The translations under genes and the position numbers were made by a program. A model generated the notes under the pieces. The model saw nothing but the letters and a program-made list of their open reading frames with translations. It was not told the DNA's origin and did no database searches. Shown one piece after another: positions 27,605 to 35,951 of a stretch of 64,000 nucleotides of DNA. The stretch spans positions 4,433,322 through 4,497,321 of the forward strand of contig NZ_CP039543.1 of the NCBI RefSeq assembly GCF_013085545.1, written 5' to 3'. The DNA comes from Oceanidesulfovibrio marinus. Its GTDB lineage: Bacteria > Desulfobacterota > Desulfovibrionia > Desulfovibrionales > Desulfovibrionaceae. Each line of letters starts with the position of its first letter. Positions within the stretch are counted from its first letter, which is position 1.

Positions 27605-28642
27605 TTATGAGCTGGGAAGAAGAGGGGACAATGCGCCGCTGCAAAATGCCTGCGCGATTTCTTCCTGAAGGCTTTTACGGTCTTCGGTCTCTAAAGCATC
27701 ATTCAGGAAATCATCGATGTCTTTGAGTGATATTGAATTTGCTCTTGGATGGCTATGAATAAAGAACTGGTTGTTGATGAGACATATAAGCCCGATACCT
27801 TTTTCTCCAAGGTCGCAGATGGATGGTCCATCAATATCCATTAGCTCCTGATGGGCCATAAGATAGCTTTTATGTGCTTTGCGCTGATGGGAATGCGCTT
27901 CGGCAATGGCTTCTTTATCGACTTGCCATTTTACTTCCACAGTAACGACTTCCATTTCAGCACCACAAAGAACACTAAACCTGTTAAGTCTATATCCAAT
28001 GACGTCAGGCGTATTCCATCGTCCCGGGAGTCGGCGTTTTACACCCAGCGTAACCGCTTGGTACCCCTCTTGAGACAGGATTTCGTGTGCATAAGGGTAG
28101 AGTTTGCTTTCGTGCTTTTTCTCTTGTGCTTTTTTTTCACCGTCCTTAAATTTTGATAGGTCTTTTGCGGTGTCATCTATCGTTTTGTCTTGTGTTTTTG
28201 TTGTATATAGTTCAAAGCCACCTGTGCGCCCAGCTCCTACACTTACAGCTAGGTGCTCTAGAGATAATATTTGCAGTATACTATAGTAGTATGGGTCAAG
28301 ATTGTATTCTTGAAGGATGGGAGTGATTTCATTTTTAGAGAGTCTGTTAAATGGATTCTCTTTAAGTTTTACCAAGATAGTATTAATACACTCTCTCAGG
28401 TCGGATAGATAACGCTCTTGTTTGTCTCGAGTCGTTTCTAACACATAAACGTTACTTGTCCCCTGCGTTTTGCGGATGGCTCCAGTGAGTTCAAGAATAT
28501 AAGGAACCGACGGTGGGGCATCTTTAAGCCCTAATTGTTCAAAGCTGATGAGGTCAGGGGAGGGGCTACGTTTAAGAATTTCAGGGAGCGATTGTTCGAT
28601 GACTTTAATACTCTTATCAAGTGTTTTGTTGTCAGCGGGCAT
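27605..28642 (-). CDS. Orphan protein with PD-(D/E)XK-like nuclease region
   Basis: A 345-residue protein with AAGGAGCG before ATG 28642. Codon use and base composition are visibly more AT-rich than all neighbours, suggesting transfer. The N-terminal half is helical with a winged-helix-like part (NPFNRLSKNEITPILQEYNL). The C-terminal half contains NTPDVIGYR...VVTVEVKWQVDKEAIAEAH, which fits the PD-(D/E)XK core (PD, then E-x-K after a strand, then a helix), and ends in a conserved-looking GIGLICLINNQFFIHSHPRA. Related arrangements occur in restriction- or defence-associated proteins. No methylase or partner is adjacent. Function is inference. Confidence 0.75.
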   Translation of the reverse strand: MPADNKTLDKSIKVIEQSLPEILKRSPSPDLISFEQLGLKDAPPSVPYILELTGAIRKTQGTSNVYVLETTRDKQERYLSDLRECINTILVKLKENPFNRLSKNEITPILQEYNLDPYYYSILQILSLEHLAVSVGAGRTGGFELYTTKTQDKTIDDTAKDLSKFKDGEKKAQEKKHESKLYPYAHEILSQEGYQAVTLGVKRRLPGRWNTPDVIGYRLNRFSVLCGAEMEVVTVEVKWQVDKEAIAEAHSHQRKAHKSYLMAHQELMDIDGPSICDLGEKGIGLICLINNQFFIHSHPRANSISLKDIDDFLNDALETEDRKSLQEEIAQAFCSGALSPLLPSS

Positions 28643-28665
28643 TTGGCGCTCCTTTTTTATTTGAA

Positions 28666-28694
28666 ATATTATTATGGATTCATTTGTGTGTAAA
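28666..28694 (-). promoter_or_regulatory. Sigma-70-like promoter of the nuclease-like gene
   Basis: On the minus strand TTTACA (28694-28689), a 17-bp spacer and TAATAT (28671-28666), about 25 bp before the start codon. It gives the AT-rich gene its own promoter. Confidence 0.55.
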
Positions 28695-28777
28695 GAGGTT
28701 GCTGATAATTTCCCCGCCCCAGTCCTCAGACCAAGGCGGGGCTTCCTCAACTTTCTTTTCTCTCATCCGGCCCATAC

Positions 28778-29509
28778 TCACTCGTCATTGCACCCGCACG
28801 TGTCGCCGCTGGCGGCTTTCACCTCGGTGGGTTTGCCCGGCTCCAGGCGCAGCATGGCGCAGTCCGGGGCCTCCTGCTTCAGCAGCCGCTCGAACTCGTC
28901 GGTGCTCTGCTCCAGCACCGGGAACGTGCCCCAGTGCATGGGCGCGACGGCGTCGCAGTCCAGCATCCAGCAGGCCATGGCGGCCTGGCGCGGGTCCATG
29001 GTGAACACGCCGCCGATGGGCAGCATGGCCAGGTCGATGGCGTAGAGCTTGCCCCAGAGCTCCATGCTCGAAAAAATTCCCGTGTCCCCGGCGTGATACG
29101 CTGTGTAGCCGTCCGGGAAGGTGAGGATGTAGCCCACGGGCACGCTCGTGTCCGACGAGTGGAACGCCTGCGTCATGGTGATGGTCACGCCCTTCACCGT
29201 CACCGACCCGCCGATGTTGAAGCCGATGCCGTTGATGATCTGCTCCTGCGGCACGCCTTGCTCCACCAGTTTGCCTGCCGTGCCCACCACCGCGCCCACC
29301 ATGGCGCCGGTCCGCTTGGCCAGCTCCACGGCATGGCCCACGTGGTCCCCGTGGTCGTGCGTCACCAGAATTATGTCCAGCTTCTCGATGGATTCCGGGT
29401 CCACCGTGGCGAATGCATTGCCCTCGAAAAACGGGTCGATGATCACCGAAACGTCGCCGGCGGTGAGCTGGAAGTTCGCGTGGCCGTGCCAGGTGATGGT
29501 ATGATTCAT
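28778..29509 (-). CDS. Metal-dependent hydrolase, MBL fold (UPF0173 type)
   Basis: A 243-residue metallo-beta-lactamase-fold protein. The metal ligands are in WHGHANFQL, the signature VTHDHGDHVGHA, AFHSSD, YHAGDTGIF and the late MHWGTFP. This matches the UPF0173/UlaG-like hydrolases of unknown substrate. ATG 29509 has AAAGGAGCG upstream. The C-terminus ends in GDTCGCNDE, an unusual extra Cys pair. It is upstream of the AT-rich gene on the same strand, but that gene has its own promoter. Confidence 0.9.
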   Translation of the reverse strand: MNHTITWHGHANFQLTAGDVSVIIDPFFEGNAFATVDPESIEKLDIILVTHDHGDHVGHAVELAKRTGAMVGAVVGTAGKLVEQGVPQEQIINGIGFNIGGSVTVKGVTITMTQAFHSSDTSVPVGYILTFPDGYTAYHAGDTGIFSSMELWGKLYAIDLAMLPIGGVFTMDPRQAAMACWMLDCDAVAPMHWGTFPVLEQSTDEFERLLKQEAPDCAMLRLEPGKPTEVKAASGDTCGCNDE

Positions 29510-29552
29510 GATATCCGCTCCTTTCTCTAGGAATATTTTGTGTGCAGTTGTT

Positions 29553-29690
29553 CTGGAGGAAAACCTTTCTGAAGAAAGGTTATTCCCCCAGACCCCCTTT
29601 CCCAAGACTTTTCATTGAAAAGTTTAGGAAAGGAGAGCGCGAGAGGGAGAACCTTTTTTAAAAGGTGTCCCTCTCGCCACGATACATCAA
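29553..29690. repeat. Family B modular cruciform repeat, copy 2
   Basis: Compact copy: AACCTTTCTGAAGAAAGGTT palindrome, CCCTTTCCCAAGACTTTTC pairing with GAAAAGTTTAGGAAAGG, and GAGGGAGAACC...GGTGTCCCTC. The central loop is only a few bases, so this may be the minimal form of the family. Confidence 0.75.
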
Positions 29691-29703
29691 AAAAAGTTGA
29701 AGC

Positions 29704-30282
29704 TCACCCCTCCCAGCGGGAGGAGAGGTCGTGCGGCACGCCGAGCTGGTCGAGGATGCGGGCCACGAGATGGTCGACGAGCTGCTCGATGCTGGCGGGC
29801 CGGGTATAGAAGCCGGGGCAGGCCGGCATGATGGTGGCGCCGGCCTCGGCCGCGGCGGTCATGTTGCGCAGGTGGACGAGGTTGAGCGGTGTTTCCCGCA
29901 CCACGAGGATGAGGGGGCGTTTTTCCTTGAGCGTGACGTCGGCGGCGCGGTGGAGCAGGTTGGCGCCGAAGCCGTTGGCGATGGCCGCGAGGCTGGCCAT
30001 GGAGCACGGGCAGACGACCATGCCCTGGTGTTGCCAGGAGCCGGAGGCCGGGGCCGCGGCGATCTCGTGTTGGGAGTAGACGCGGGTGGCGCGGGTCAGG
30101 CGTTCGTCTAGGCCGGCGCGGGTGAGCTGCGTCTCGTGCCGGAGCACTTCCCGGGCGCCGTCGGAGATGACGACGTGGGTTTCAACGTCCGTGTTGTCGG
30201 CGAGGATATAGAGGAGACGCAGGGCGTAGGGCATTCCGCTGGCGCCGGAGATGCCCAGTATGATGCGGCGGGAGGTCTTCAT
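29704..30282 (-). CDS. ubiX: Flavin prenyltransferase UbiX
   Basis: A 192-residue protein with the family signature RIILGISGASGMPYALRLL, VVCPCSMASLAAIANGF, LKEKRPLILVVRETPLN and LRNMTAAAEAGATIMPACPGFY. It makes the prenylated FMN cofactor that UbiD decarboxylases need. Its ATG follows the ubiD stop with no gap (TAGATG), so the two are translated as a unit. Confidence 0.95.
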   Translation of the reverse strand: MKTSRRIILGISGASGMPYALRLLYILADNTDVETHVVISDGAREVLRHETQLTRAGLDERLTRATRVYSQHEIAAAPASGSWQHQGMVVCPCSMASLAAIANGFGANLLHRAADVTLKEKRPLILVVRETPLNLVHLRNMTAAAEAGATIMPACPGFYTRPASIEQLVDHLVARILDQLGVPHDLSSRWEG

Positions 30283-31770
30283 CTACGGTCTTCCTTTGGG
30301 CGGAACCTTGGGCACGCCGGGTAGAGGGATGTCCAGCTTGTTCCAGACCGAGTCGATGCGGGCCTTGACCTCCGGGTCCATGCGCAGGGAGCTGGGCCAC
30401 TCGCGGAAGTGGTTCTCGTCCGGGCCTTTCTTGGTGGCGTCGATGCCGAGCTTGCCGCCGTAGAAGGCAGTGGGCGAGGCGTGGTCCAGGGCGTCGAGCG
30501 GGCCTTCGACAATGACGAGGTCGCGCCGCGGGTCCACGTTGTTGCCCACGCGCCAGAGCACCTCGGAGACGTTCTGCACGTTCACGTTCTTGTCCACGAT
30601 GACGATGATCTTGGTGAACATCATCTGGCCCAGGCCCCAGAGGGCGTACATGACCTTGCGCGTCTGGCCGGGGTAGCGCTTGTCGATGGAGACGAAGCAG
30701 TAGTTGTGGAACACGCCTTCCAGCGGCAGGTTCATGTCGATGACTTCCGGGAGCTGCTTCTTGATGATGGGCAGGAAGATGCGCTCCGTGGCCTTGCCCA
30801 TGTAGCAGTCCTCCATGGGCGGCGGGCCCACCAGAGTGGCCGGGTACACGGCGTCCTTGCGGTGGGTGATGGCCGTGACGTGGAACACGGGGTAGTCGTC
30901 GGCCAGGGAGTAGTAGCCGGTGTGGTCGCCAAAGGGGCCTTCGCGGCGGCGCTCGTTCGGCTCCACATAACCTTCGAGCACGAACTGGCAGTTGGCCGGC
31001 ACCTCGATGTCCACGGTCTTGCACTTCACGGTTTCCACGGGGGCCTGGCGCAGGAACCCGGCAAAGAGGAGCTCGTCCACCTCATCCGGGATGGGCGCGG
31101 TGGCGGCGTAGGTCACGGCCGGGTCCGGTCCGATGGCCACGGCCATCTCCAGGCGCTCACCCTTCTGCTCGGCCAGGTGGTAGTGGTAGGCCCCGCCCTT
31201 GTGCCGGTGCCAGTGCATGCCGGTTGTGTTTTTGTCGAACACCTGCATGCGGTACATGCCCACGTTGCGCATGCCGGTTTCCGGGTTCTTGGTAATGACC
31301 AGGGGCAGGGTGATGAACGGGCCGGCGTCCTCGGGCCAGGTGGTGAGCACGGGCAGGATGGAGAGGTCCACCTCGTCGCCGGTGATGACCACGTCCTGGC
31401 AGGGCGCCTTGGTGACTGTTTTGGGGAAGATGTTGGCCATGCGCGAGAGCTTGGGCAGCATCTTGAGCTTTTTGACGATGCCTTCGGGCTTTTCGAGCTC
31501 GATGAAGTCCGTGATCTGGTGGGCCACGTCGTCGAGGCAGTCCACCTCCAGGGCCATATGCATGCGTTCGTACGAGCCGAAGGCGTTGGTCAGCACAGGG
31601 AACTTCTTGCCCTGGACATTGGTGAAGAGCAGGGCCGGACCATAGCCCTTGGAGGCGCGGTCGGTGACCTCCGCAATCTCCAGATAGGGGTCGAGCAGTG
31701 CGCCCACGCGCTTGAGCTCGTTCTTCTTTTCGAGGTCCTTGATGAAGTCCTGAAGATCCTTGTAGGCCAT
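30283..31770 (-). CDS. ubiD: UbiD-family decarboxylase
   Basis: A 495-residue prenyl-FMN-dependent decarboxylase. Evidence: YKDLQDFIKDLEKKNELKRV start, GMYRMQVFDKNTTGMHWHRHKGG, the conserved ENDE-type region FVLEGYVEPNERRREGPFGDHTGYY, and DKRYPGQTRKVMYALWG. ATG 31770 has TTGGAGGAA upstream. In this group it probably serves menaquinone synthesis (decarboxylation of an aromatic precursor), but other aromatic acids are possible. It forms an operon with ubiX. Confidence 0.95.
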   Translation of the reverse strand: MAYKDLQDFIKDLEKKNELKRVGALLDPYLEIAEVTDRASKGYGPALLFTNVQGKKFPVLTNAFGSYERMHMALEVDCLDDVAHQITDFIELEKPEGIVKKLKMLPKLSRMANIFPKTVTKAPCQDVVITGDEVDLSILPVLTTWPEDAGPFITLPLVITKNPETGMRNVGMYRMQVFDKNTTGMHWHRHKGGAYHYHLAEQKGERLEMAVAIGPDPAVTYAATAPIPDEVDELLFAGFLRQAPVETVKCKTVDIEVPANCQFVLEGYVEPNERRREGPFGDHTGYYSLADDYPVFHVTAITHRKDAVYPATLVGPPPMEDCYMGKATERIFLPIIKKQLPEVIDMNLPLEGVFHNYCFVSIDKRYPGQTRKVMYALWGLGQMMFTKIIVIVDKNVNVQNVSEVLWRVGNNVDPRRDLVIVEGPLDALDHASPTAFYGGKLGIDATKKGPDENHFREWPSSLRMDPEVKARIDSVWNKLDIPLPGVPKVPPKGRP

Positions 31771-32061
31771 GGGTGTTCCTCCAACCATGAATGACTACAC
31801 GAGAGCACGCCGCGGAGCAAGACTGGCGCGGCTGGAGAAGCGCGGGGAGAGGGAGGAACGTGGGAGCAATGGCGGTGGATGGGCAGCATTGGGCGCGAGA
31901 GTAAAAAGGGCGGTCAGCGCCGGGATCGTGCGGCGGCAATGCTTCGGGGAGGCGGGAAGAAAAGGTGCGCGCGGCCGCGATTCGGGGGAATTGGAAAATC
32001 ACCGCATCCGTGGTAAATAGTCTTGACGGCTGAAAAGCCGCAGCGTAAAAAGTTCGATTCC
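31771..32061. other. 291-bp gap before tRNA-Arg
   Basis: No coding sequence can be supported. A TTGACG at about 32021 could be the -35 element of the tRNA promoter, with the short hairpin GGCTGAAAAGCC just after it. The rest is purine-rich and featureless. Confidence 0.4.
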
Positions 32062-32138
<77 letters not shown>

Positions 32139-32144
32139 TATTTC

Positions 32145-32181
32145 AAGGCGGTTAGGACGAAAATCCTGACCGCCTTTTTTT
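32145..32181 (+). terminator. Rho-independent terminator after tRNA-Arg
   Basis: Stem AAGGCGGTTAGGA/TCCTGACCGCCTT (one G-T-type mismatch), six-base loop, then a run of T. Confidence 0.9.
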
Positions 32182-32291
32182 ATGCGCCGTCATGAGTGCA
32201 CAGGCCTTCTGGCGCTGGTGTCTGGTCAAGAAGCAGCAAACCCGGTTATATGAAGAAGTGTTGCACAACCCGACCACCAAGGAGAGCCTGC

Positions 32292-32501
32292 ATGAGCTTT
32301 ACGATCCACGACCCCATGGCCATCGACAAGGAGCCGGAGTTCGATTGCATCTTCTGCAAGCAGCCGGCCCTGCATTCCTCCGAGGCGGCCAGCACGGCCA
32401 CGACGCGGACCGTGGAGGTGTTCTGTCGGAAATGCGGGGCCCGGAAGACCGTGACAACCAGTAAGAGTGCGGACGGCACGCGCTGGGAGCTCGTGGACTA
32501 G
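32292..32501 (+). CDS. Small zinc-ribbon protein
   Basis: A 69-residue protein with AAGGAGAG before ATG 32292. Two CxxC pairs, FDCIFCKQPA and VFCRKCGARK, spaced about 23 residues apart, form a likely zinc ribbon. The chain is otherwise short and polar. It resembles small rubredoxin-like or ribosomal-type zinc ribbons without matching one I know. It is convergent with tonB and follows the tRNA. Function unknown. Confidence 0.7.
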   Translation: MSFTIHDPMAIDKEPEFDCIFCKQPALHSSEAASTATTRTVEVFCRKCGARKTVTTSKSADGTRWELVD

Positions 32502-32560
32502 ACGCGATCGCCACAAGCCTTCGGGGGCCATCGGCCGTGGCATGCGCGAATCCCTCGGAG

Positions 32561-33409
32561 TCATTCCTCCAGCACGAAATGGAAGGGCAGCATGACAAGA
32601 GTGGACACGTTCCGGCCGCCGACCGTGCCGGGCAGAAAGACATAGCGCCTGGCAGCTTCCAACGCGGCCGACTCGAAGACACCTGCCGGCTCGGCCTTGC
32701 GGACAGCAAGGTTCGTGGGCTTTCCCGCCGGGTCCACCACCATGCTCACGAGCACGGTGCCTTCGATCCGCATGCGTTGCGCACGGCGCGGATACGTTGG
32801 AATGACCGATCGGGTAACGCGGGGCGGGATGTCCACCGCATCGACTCGATACGGCTGCCCGTTCGACAGGCCATTGCCGCGCCTCCCTGCTCCTGCTGCC
32901 GCTTTTTGTCCGATGTCGGATCGAGCTGCTGCTATCTGAGGCGAGGCGGTGCTGTTCTGAGAAGCTGGGGTCTGCTTCGAGGCGGCCTTCTTCGCGCGGG
33001 CTCGCTGCTTTGGCGGAGTCCTCTTTTTCTCAACGCGTCTCGGCTCAGGCTTTGGAGGGGCTGTGGGCGCAGGGTCCTTATGGACCTCCGGGATTGGAAC
33101 AGGCGCGGCTTCCGGTTCTGGTTCCGGTTCCGGTTCCGGGACAGCTTCCTCCACAACAGGTTCGGGCAAGGGAACGGAAGGTTCGGGCTCTGCCGGAAGC
33201 ACCGCCTCTTCCTCCGGTATTGTGTCTATATTCTGAGACATGGGAGCACCCTGCGCAGGGAGCGCGGCGGCCTGCCGGAGCTCCACCATGCCCACCACGT
33301 AGCACGCGTCTTCGGGCGGCGTGAGCGGCGTGTTGCCCAGCCCGGTGAGCAACAGCGCCAGGAGGCTCAGGTGCAGCAGGGTGGAGATCAGTACATCGCT
33401 GCCGTGCAT
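32561..33409 (-). CDS. tonB: TonB-family energy transducer
   Basis: About 282 residues from ATG 33409; GTG 33415 overlapping the exbD stop is an alternative. One N-terminal membrane anchor (LISTLLHLSLLALLLTGL) is followed by a long Pro/Glu stretch with PEP repeats (residues about 75-110), then a Lys/Arg-rich segment. The C-terminal TonB domain is SVIPTYPRRAQRMRIEGTVLVSMVVD...FHFVLEE. It spans the periplasm and transmits proton-motive force from ExbBD to the outer-membrane receptor encoded at the head of this operon. It is the last gene of the operon. Confidence 0.93.
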   Translation of the reverse strand: MHGSDVLISTLLHLSLLALLLTGLGNTPLTPPEDACYVVGMVELRQAAALPAQGAPMSQNIDTIPEEEAVLPAEPEPSVPLPEPVVEEAVPEPEPEPEPEAAPVPIPEVHKDPAPTAPPKPEPRRVEKKRTPPKQRARAKKAASKQTPASQNSTASPQIAAARSDIGQKAAAGAGRRGNGLSNGQPYRVDAVDIPPRVTRSVIPTYPRRAQRMRIEGTVLVSMVVDPAGKPTNLAVRKAEPAGVFESAALEAARRYVFLPGTVGGRNVSTLVMLPFHFVLEE

Positions 33410-33411
33410 GG

Positions 33412-33819
33412 TCACTCATCCCTGCCGGACCGCCTGGCCACGATGCCGAGATGCTGGACGCCGGCCTCGCGGATGCGGCCCATGACATCCACGATGCGAC
33501 CGTACGGCACGGATCTGTCCGCCTGCAGCAGCACGGTATGCGAGTTGCCTGCCGTCATGCCCAGGTGTCTGGCAAGGGCCGCCAACGGCACGGCGTGCTC
33601 GTTAACGTACACCGCGCCCTCGCCCTTGACGCCCACCACGATCTGGTCCTGGCCGGCCGGCAGGGTCTCCACGGTTTTGGTCTGTGGCAGCTCCACCTCC
33701 AGGCCCTCGGTCATCATGGGCGCGGTGACCATGAAGATGATCAGCAGCACGAGCATGACGTCCACGAACGGCGTGACGTTGATCTCCGATGCGAGCTTGC
33801 GTTGCTTGCGGCGGCTCAT
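33412..33819 (-). CDS. exbD: ExbD/TolR biopolymer transport protein
   Basis: A 135-residue protein: short cytoplasmic start RRKQRKLASEINVTPFVD, a single membrane helix (VMLVLLIIFMVTAPM) carrying the conserved Asp in FVDVML, and a periplasmic domain with LLQADRSVPYGRIVDVMGRI. It overlaps exbB by 4 bp (ATGA) and abuts tonB. It forms the proton-driven motor with ExbB. Confidence 0.95.
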   Translation of the reverse strand: MSRRKQRKLASEINVTPFVDVMLVLLIIFMVTAPMMTEGLEVELPQTKTVETLPAGQDQIVVGVKGEGAVYVNEHAVPLAALARHLGMTAGNSHTVLLQADRSVPYGRIVDVMGRIREAGVQHLGIVARRSGRDE

Positions 33820-34529
33820 GAGTAGACCTGCCTGGGACCGGCGTCACGGCAAAGGGTGACTGCGTCTGGATTGGCGCGGGCTTCGTGGCGAATCCGGTTG
33901 AGCAGCAAGGCGGCGCATCGTTCGTACTCCGTCTCGATGGATTCGATTCTGCTCTGGAACAGGTTGAAGGCCATGCCGGCCGGGATGGCCACACCAAGGC
34001 CCACGGCCGTGGCAATGAGCGCTTCCGAGATGCCGGGTGCGACCGTCGCCAGGGACGCGGACTGCATCGTCCCTATGGCGTGGAATGAGTGCATGATGCC
34101 CCAGACCGTGCCGAGAAGCCCGATGAACGGCGCAGAGCTGGCCGCCACGGCGAGCAGCGCCAGAGGACGGGAAAGCCGTTGCATCTCCCCGGCCGCGGCG
34201 TGGTGCAGGACCGCGCCGATGTTGTCGTCGGCAAGGGTGTCTGCATGGCCTGAGCGGGCAAGCCGTGATAGCTCCTCCACTCCAAGCTCGGCCATGTCCT
34301 TGAACGCGGGGCCGGCGTGCAGGTCGATGTCCTGTAGGGCCTTTTCCAGGGACCCGGCGTCCTGCATACAGAGCCGGAGCTGCCGGATGCCGCGCCGGGC
34401 CGCCGCCAGCCTGCGGGACATCATGAAGATGATCGCCCAGCTCATGGCGGACATGGCCACGAGCAGGAGCAGTACGGCCAGCGCCAGCTCGCTCGCGCTG
34501 GCCAAAATATGCAGCAGATTGCCATCCAT
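33816..34529 (-). CDS. exbB: ExbB/TolQ proton channel family protein
   Basis: A 237-residue inner-membrane protein with GGAGTAACCCG before ATG 34529. Three membrane helices: near residues 12-35, then LALLAVAASSAPFIGLLGTVWGIMHSF and APGISEALIATAVGLGVAIPAGMAFNLF. The latter two are the hallmark MotA/TolQ/ExbB pore helices. It lies 4 bp after the ABC ATPase gene and overlaps exbD by 4 bp. Confidence 0.95.
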   Translation of the reverse strand: MDGNLLHILASASELALAVLLLLVAMSAMSWAIIFMMSRRLAAARRGIRQLRLCMQDAGSLEKALQDIDLHAGPAFKDMAELGVEELSRLARSGHADTLADDNIGAVLHHAAAGEMQRLSRPLALLAVAASSAPFIGLLGTVWGIMHSFHAIGTMQSASLATVAPGISEALIATAVGLGVAIPAGMAFNLFQSRIESIETEYERCAALLLNRIRHEARANPDAVTLCRDAGPRQVYS

Positions 34530-34533
34530 CGGG

Positions 34534-35205
34534 TTACTCCTCTGGCAGTGAATGGGTATGGTTCGTTGCCCGGTGACGCGGCGCCGGTTCGAACTCCGGT
34601 CCCCGGGGGGTGAGGTGCAGCACGCGCGTGGCCGTGGACGGTATTTCGACCAGATCATGGGTCACGTGCATGGTGGCCGCGCCGGACTGATCGAGGTACT
34701 GCTCCAGGTGGCGGAGCATGGTTTGTCGCAGCTTCGGATCAAGGCCGGTGAACGGCTCGTCCAGAAACAGCAGCTCCGGCTCGATGGCCAGGGCCCGGGC
34801 CAGAGACACACGCTGCCGCATGCCGCCGGAGAGCTCGTGCGGATGCGCCGTGGAGAAACCGTTCAGCTCCATGCGGTGCAGCATGCGCCGGGCCTTGGCC
34901 CTGGCCTCTTTGCCCGGGCAGCCGCAGGCAATAAGGGGCAGGGCCACGTTGTCCAGGGCCGTGCGCCAGGGCAGCAGCCGCGGCTCCTGAAAGACCACGC
35001 CGACGCGCGTTGCATGCATCGAGACGGAGCCCCTGGTCGGAGGCGTGAGCCCGGCCGCTATGCGCAGCAGGGTGGACTTGCCCACGCCGCTCGGGCCGCG
35101 CACTACCAGGACCTCGCCAGGGCTCAGTGTCAGGTCGATGTTGACCAGAACGTCGCGCGGGCCGAAACGCTGGGATATGGAACGGCAGACAAGTACCGGG
35201 CTCAC
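34534..35205 (-). CDS. ABC transporter ATPase (SsuB/TauB/NitT type)
   Basis: A 223-residue ATPase. Walker A is RGPSGVGKSTLLR, the Q-loop FQEPRLLPWRTALDNV (the LLPW pattern is typical of the nitrate/taurine/sulfonate group), the signature LSGGMRQRVSLARAL, Walker B LLFLDEPFTGLD and the H-loop MHVTHDL. Translation starts at GTG 35205, overlapping the permease stop (GTGA), with CAGGAGGCAGG upstream. It energises the permease encoded immediately before it. The longer in-frame extension upstream belongs to the permease region and is not protein-like. Confidence 0.93.
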   Translation of the reverse strand: MSPVLVCRSISQRFGPRDVLVNIDLTLSPGEVLVVRGPSGVGKSTLLRIAAGLTPPTRGSVSMHATRVGVVFQEPRLLPWRTALDNVALPLIACGCPGKEARAKARRMLHRMELNGFSTAHPHELSGGMRQRVSLARALAIEPELLFLDEPFTGLDPKLRQTMLRHLEQYLDQSGAATMHVTHDLVEIPSTATRVLHLTPRGPEFEPAPRHRATNHTHSLPEE

Positions 35206-35951
35206 GGCCTGCCTCCTGGAAACGCCCGGCGCGCCACACGGAGCAACACCATTTCCGCAATGCCGACAAGCGCCATGCTGAGCAAGGCCAGGGCGTACAG
35301 CTCCGGGGTTTGCAGATTGGTCCGCGCCACGGCCAGGGCGTGGCCTATGCCCTGGTTGGCTCCCAGAGCCTCGGCCAGCACGGCCACGCGCATGGAGCCG
35401 CCCAAGGCCACGATGCCTGCGGAGACAAAGGGCGCGGCCATGGCCGGGCAGTAGATATTCACAAAGCGCATGCGCGGCGTCAGGCGGTAGGCTCGGGCCA
35501 TCTCCAGCAGCCCGGCGTCCACGGAGCCCAGGCCTTCCACGACAGCCACAAAAATGGCCGGCGCGACCATCAACGCCACAATGGCCACAACCATGGCCGA
35601 GCCCATGCCGAACCAGAGCATGCCCAGCATCACCACAACCACGCCGGGTACGCTGCCGAGCATCCAGCGCGCGGGCGTCAAGGCGGAGCGCACAAAGGGA
35701 ACGAAGCCGGCGATCATGCCCAGCCCGCCGCCGCACAACGCTCCGACCACGAAGCCCAGGACGACGCGCCACACGCTTGTCCACAGGTCGCCCAGCAGAA
35801 ACGCCGGCTGGTTCGCGAATCGCCACAGGGCCGCCAGTGTTTCCAGCGGCGAGGCCACGGCAATGCCGTGAACCTGCCGGGAGACGAGCTCCCAGGCTGC
35901 AATCAGCAAAGCAACTCCGGCCAGCTTACCGGCCAGGGACTGACCGCTCAT
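35202..35951 (-). CDS. ABC transporter permease (SsuC/TauC type)
   Basis: A 249-residue permease with about six membrane helices. It has LLIAAWELVSRQ at the start and the conserved cytoplasmic loop EMARAYRLTPRMRFVNIYCPAMAAPFVSAG (EAA motif). ATG 35951 overlaps the stop of the binding-protein gene (ATGA). Its family normally imports small anionic compounds such as sulfonates or nitrate; inside a TonB operon a chelate or organic metal ligand is more plausible, by context only. Confidence 0.92.
   Translation of the reverse strand: MSGQSLAGKLAGVALLIAAWELVSRQVHGIAVASPLETLAALWRFANQPAFLLGDLWTSVWRVVLGFVVGALCGGGLGMIAGFVPFVRSALTPARWMLGSVPGVVVVMLGMLWFGMGSAMVVAIVALMVAPAIFVAVVEGLGSVDAGLLEMARAYRLTPRMRFVNIYCPAMAAPFVSAGIVALGGSMRVAVLAEALGANQGIGHALAVARTNLQTPELYALALLSMALVGIAEMVLLRVARRAFPGGRP

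Noticed and set aside
34534-35826. A 430-codon minus-strand frame that would give an ABC ATPase a long N-terminal extension
   Set aside because: The extension is Arg/Gly/Ala-rich out-of-frame translation of the permease gene; GTG 35205, with GGAGG upstream and a GTGA overlap, is the natural start.
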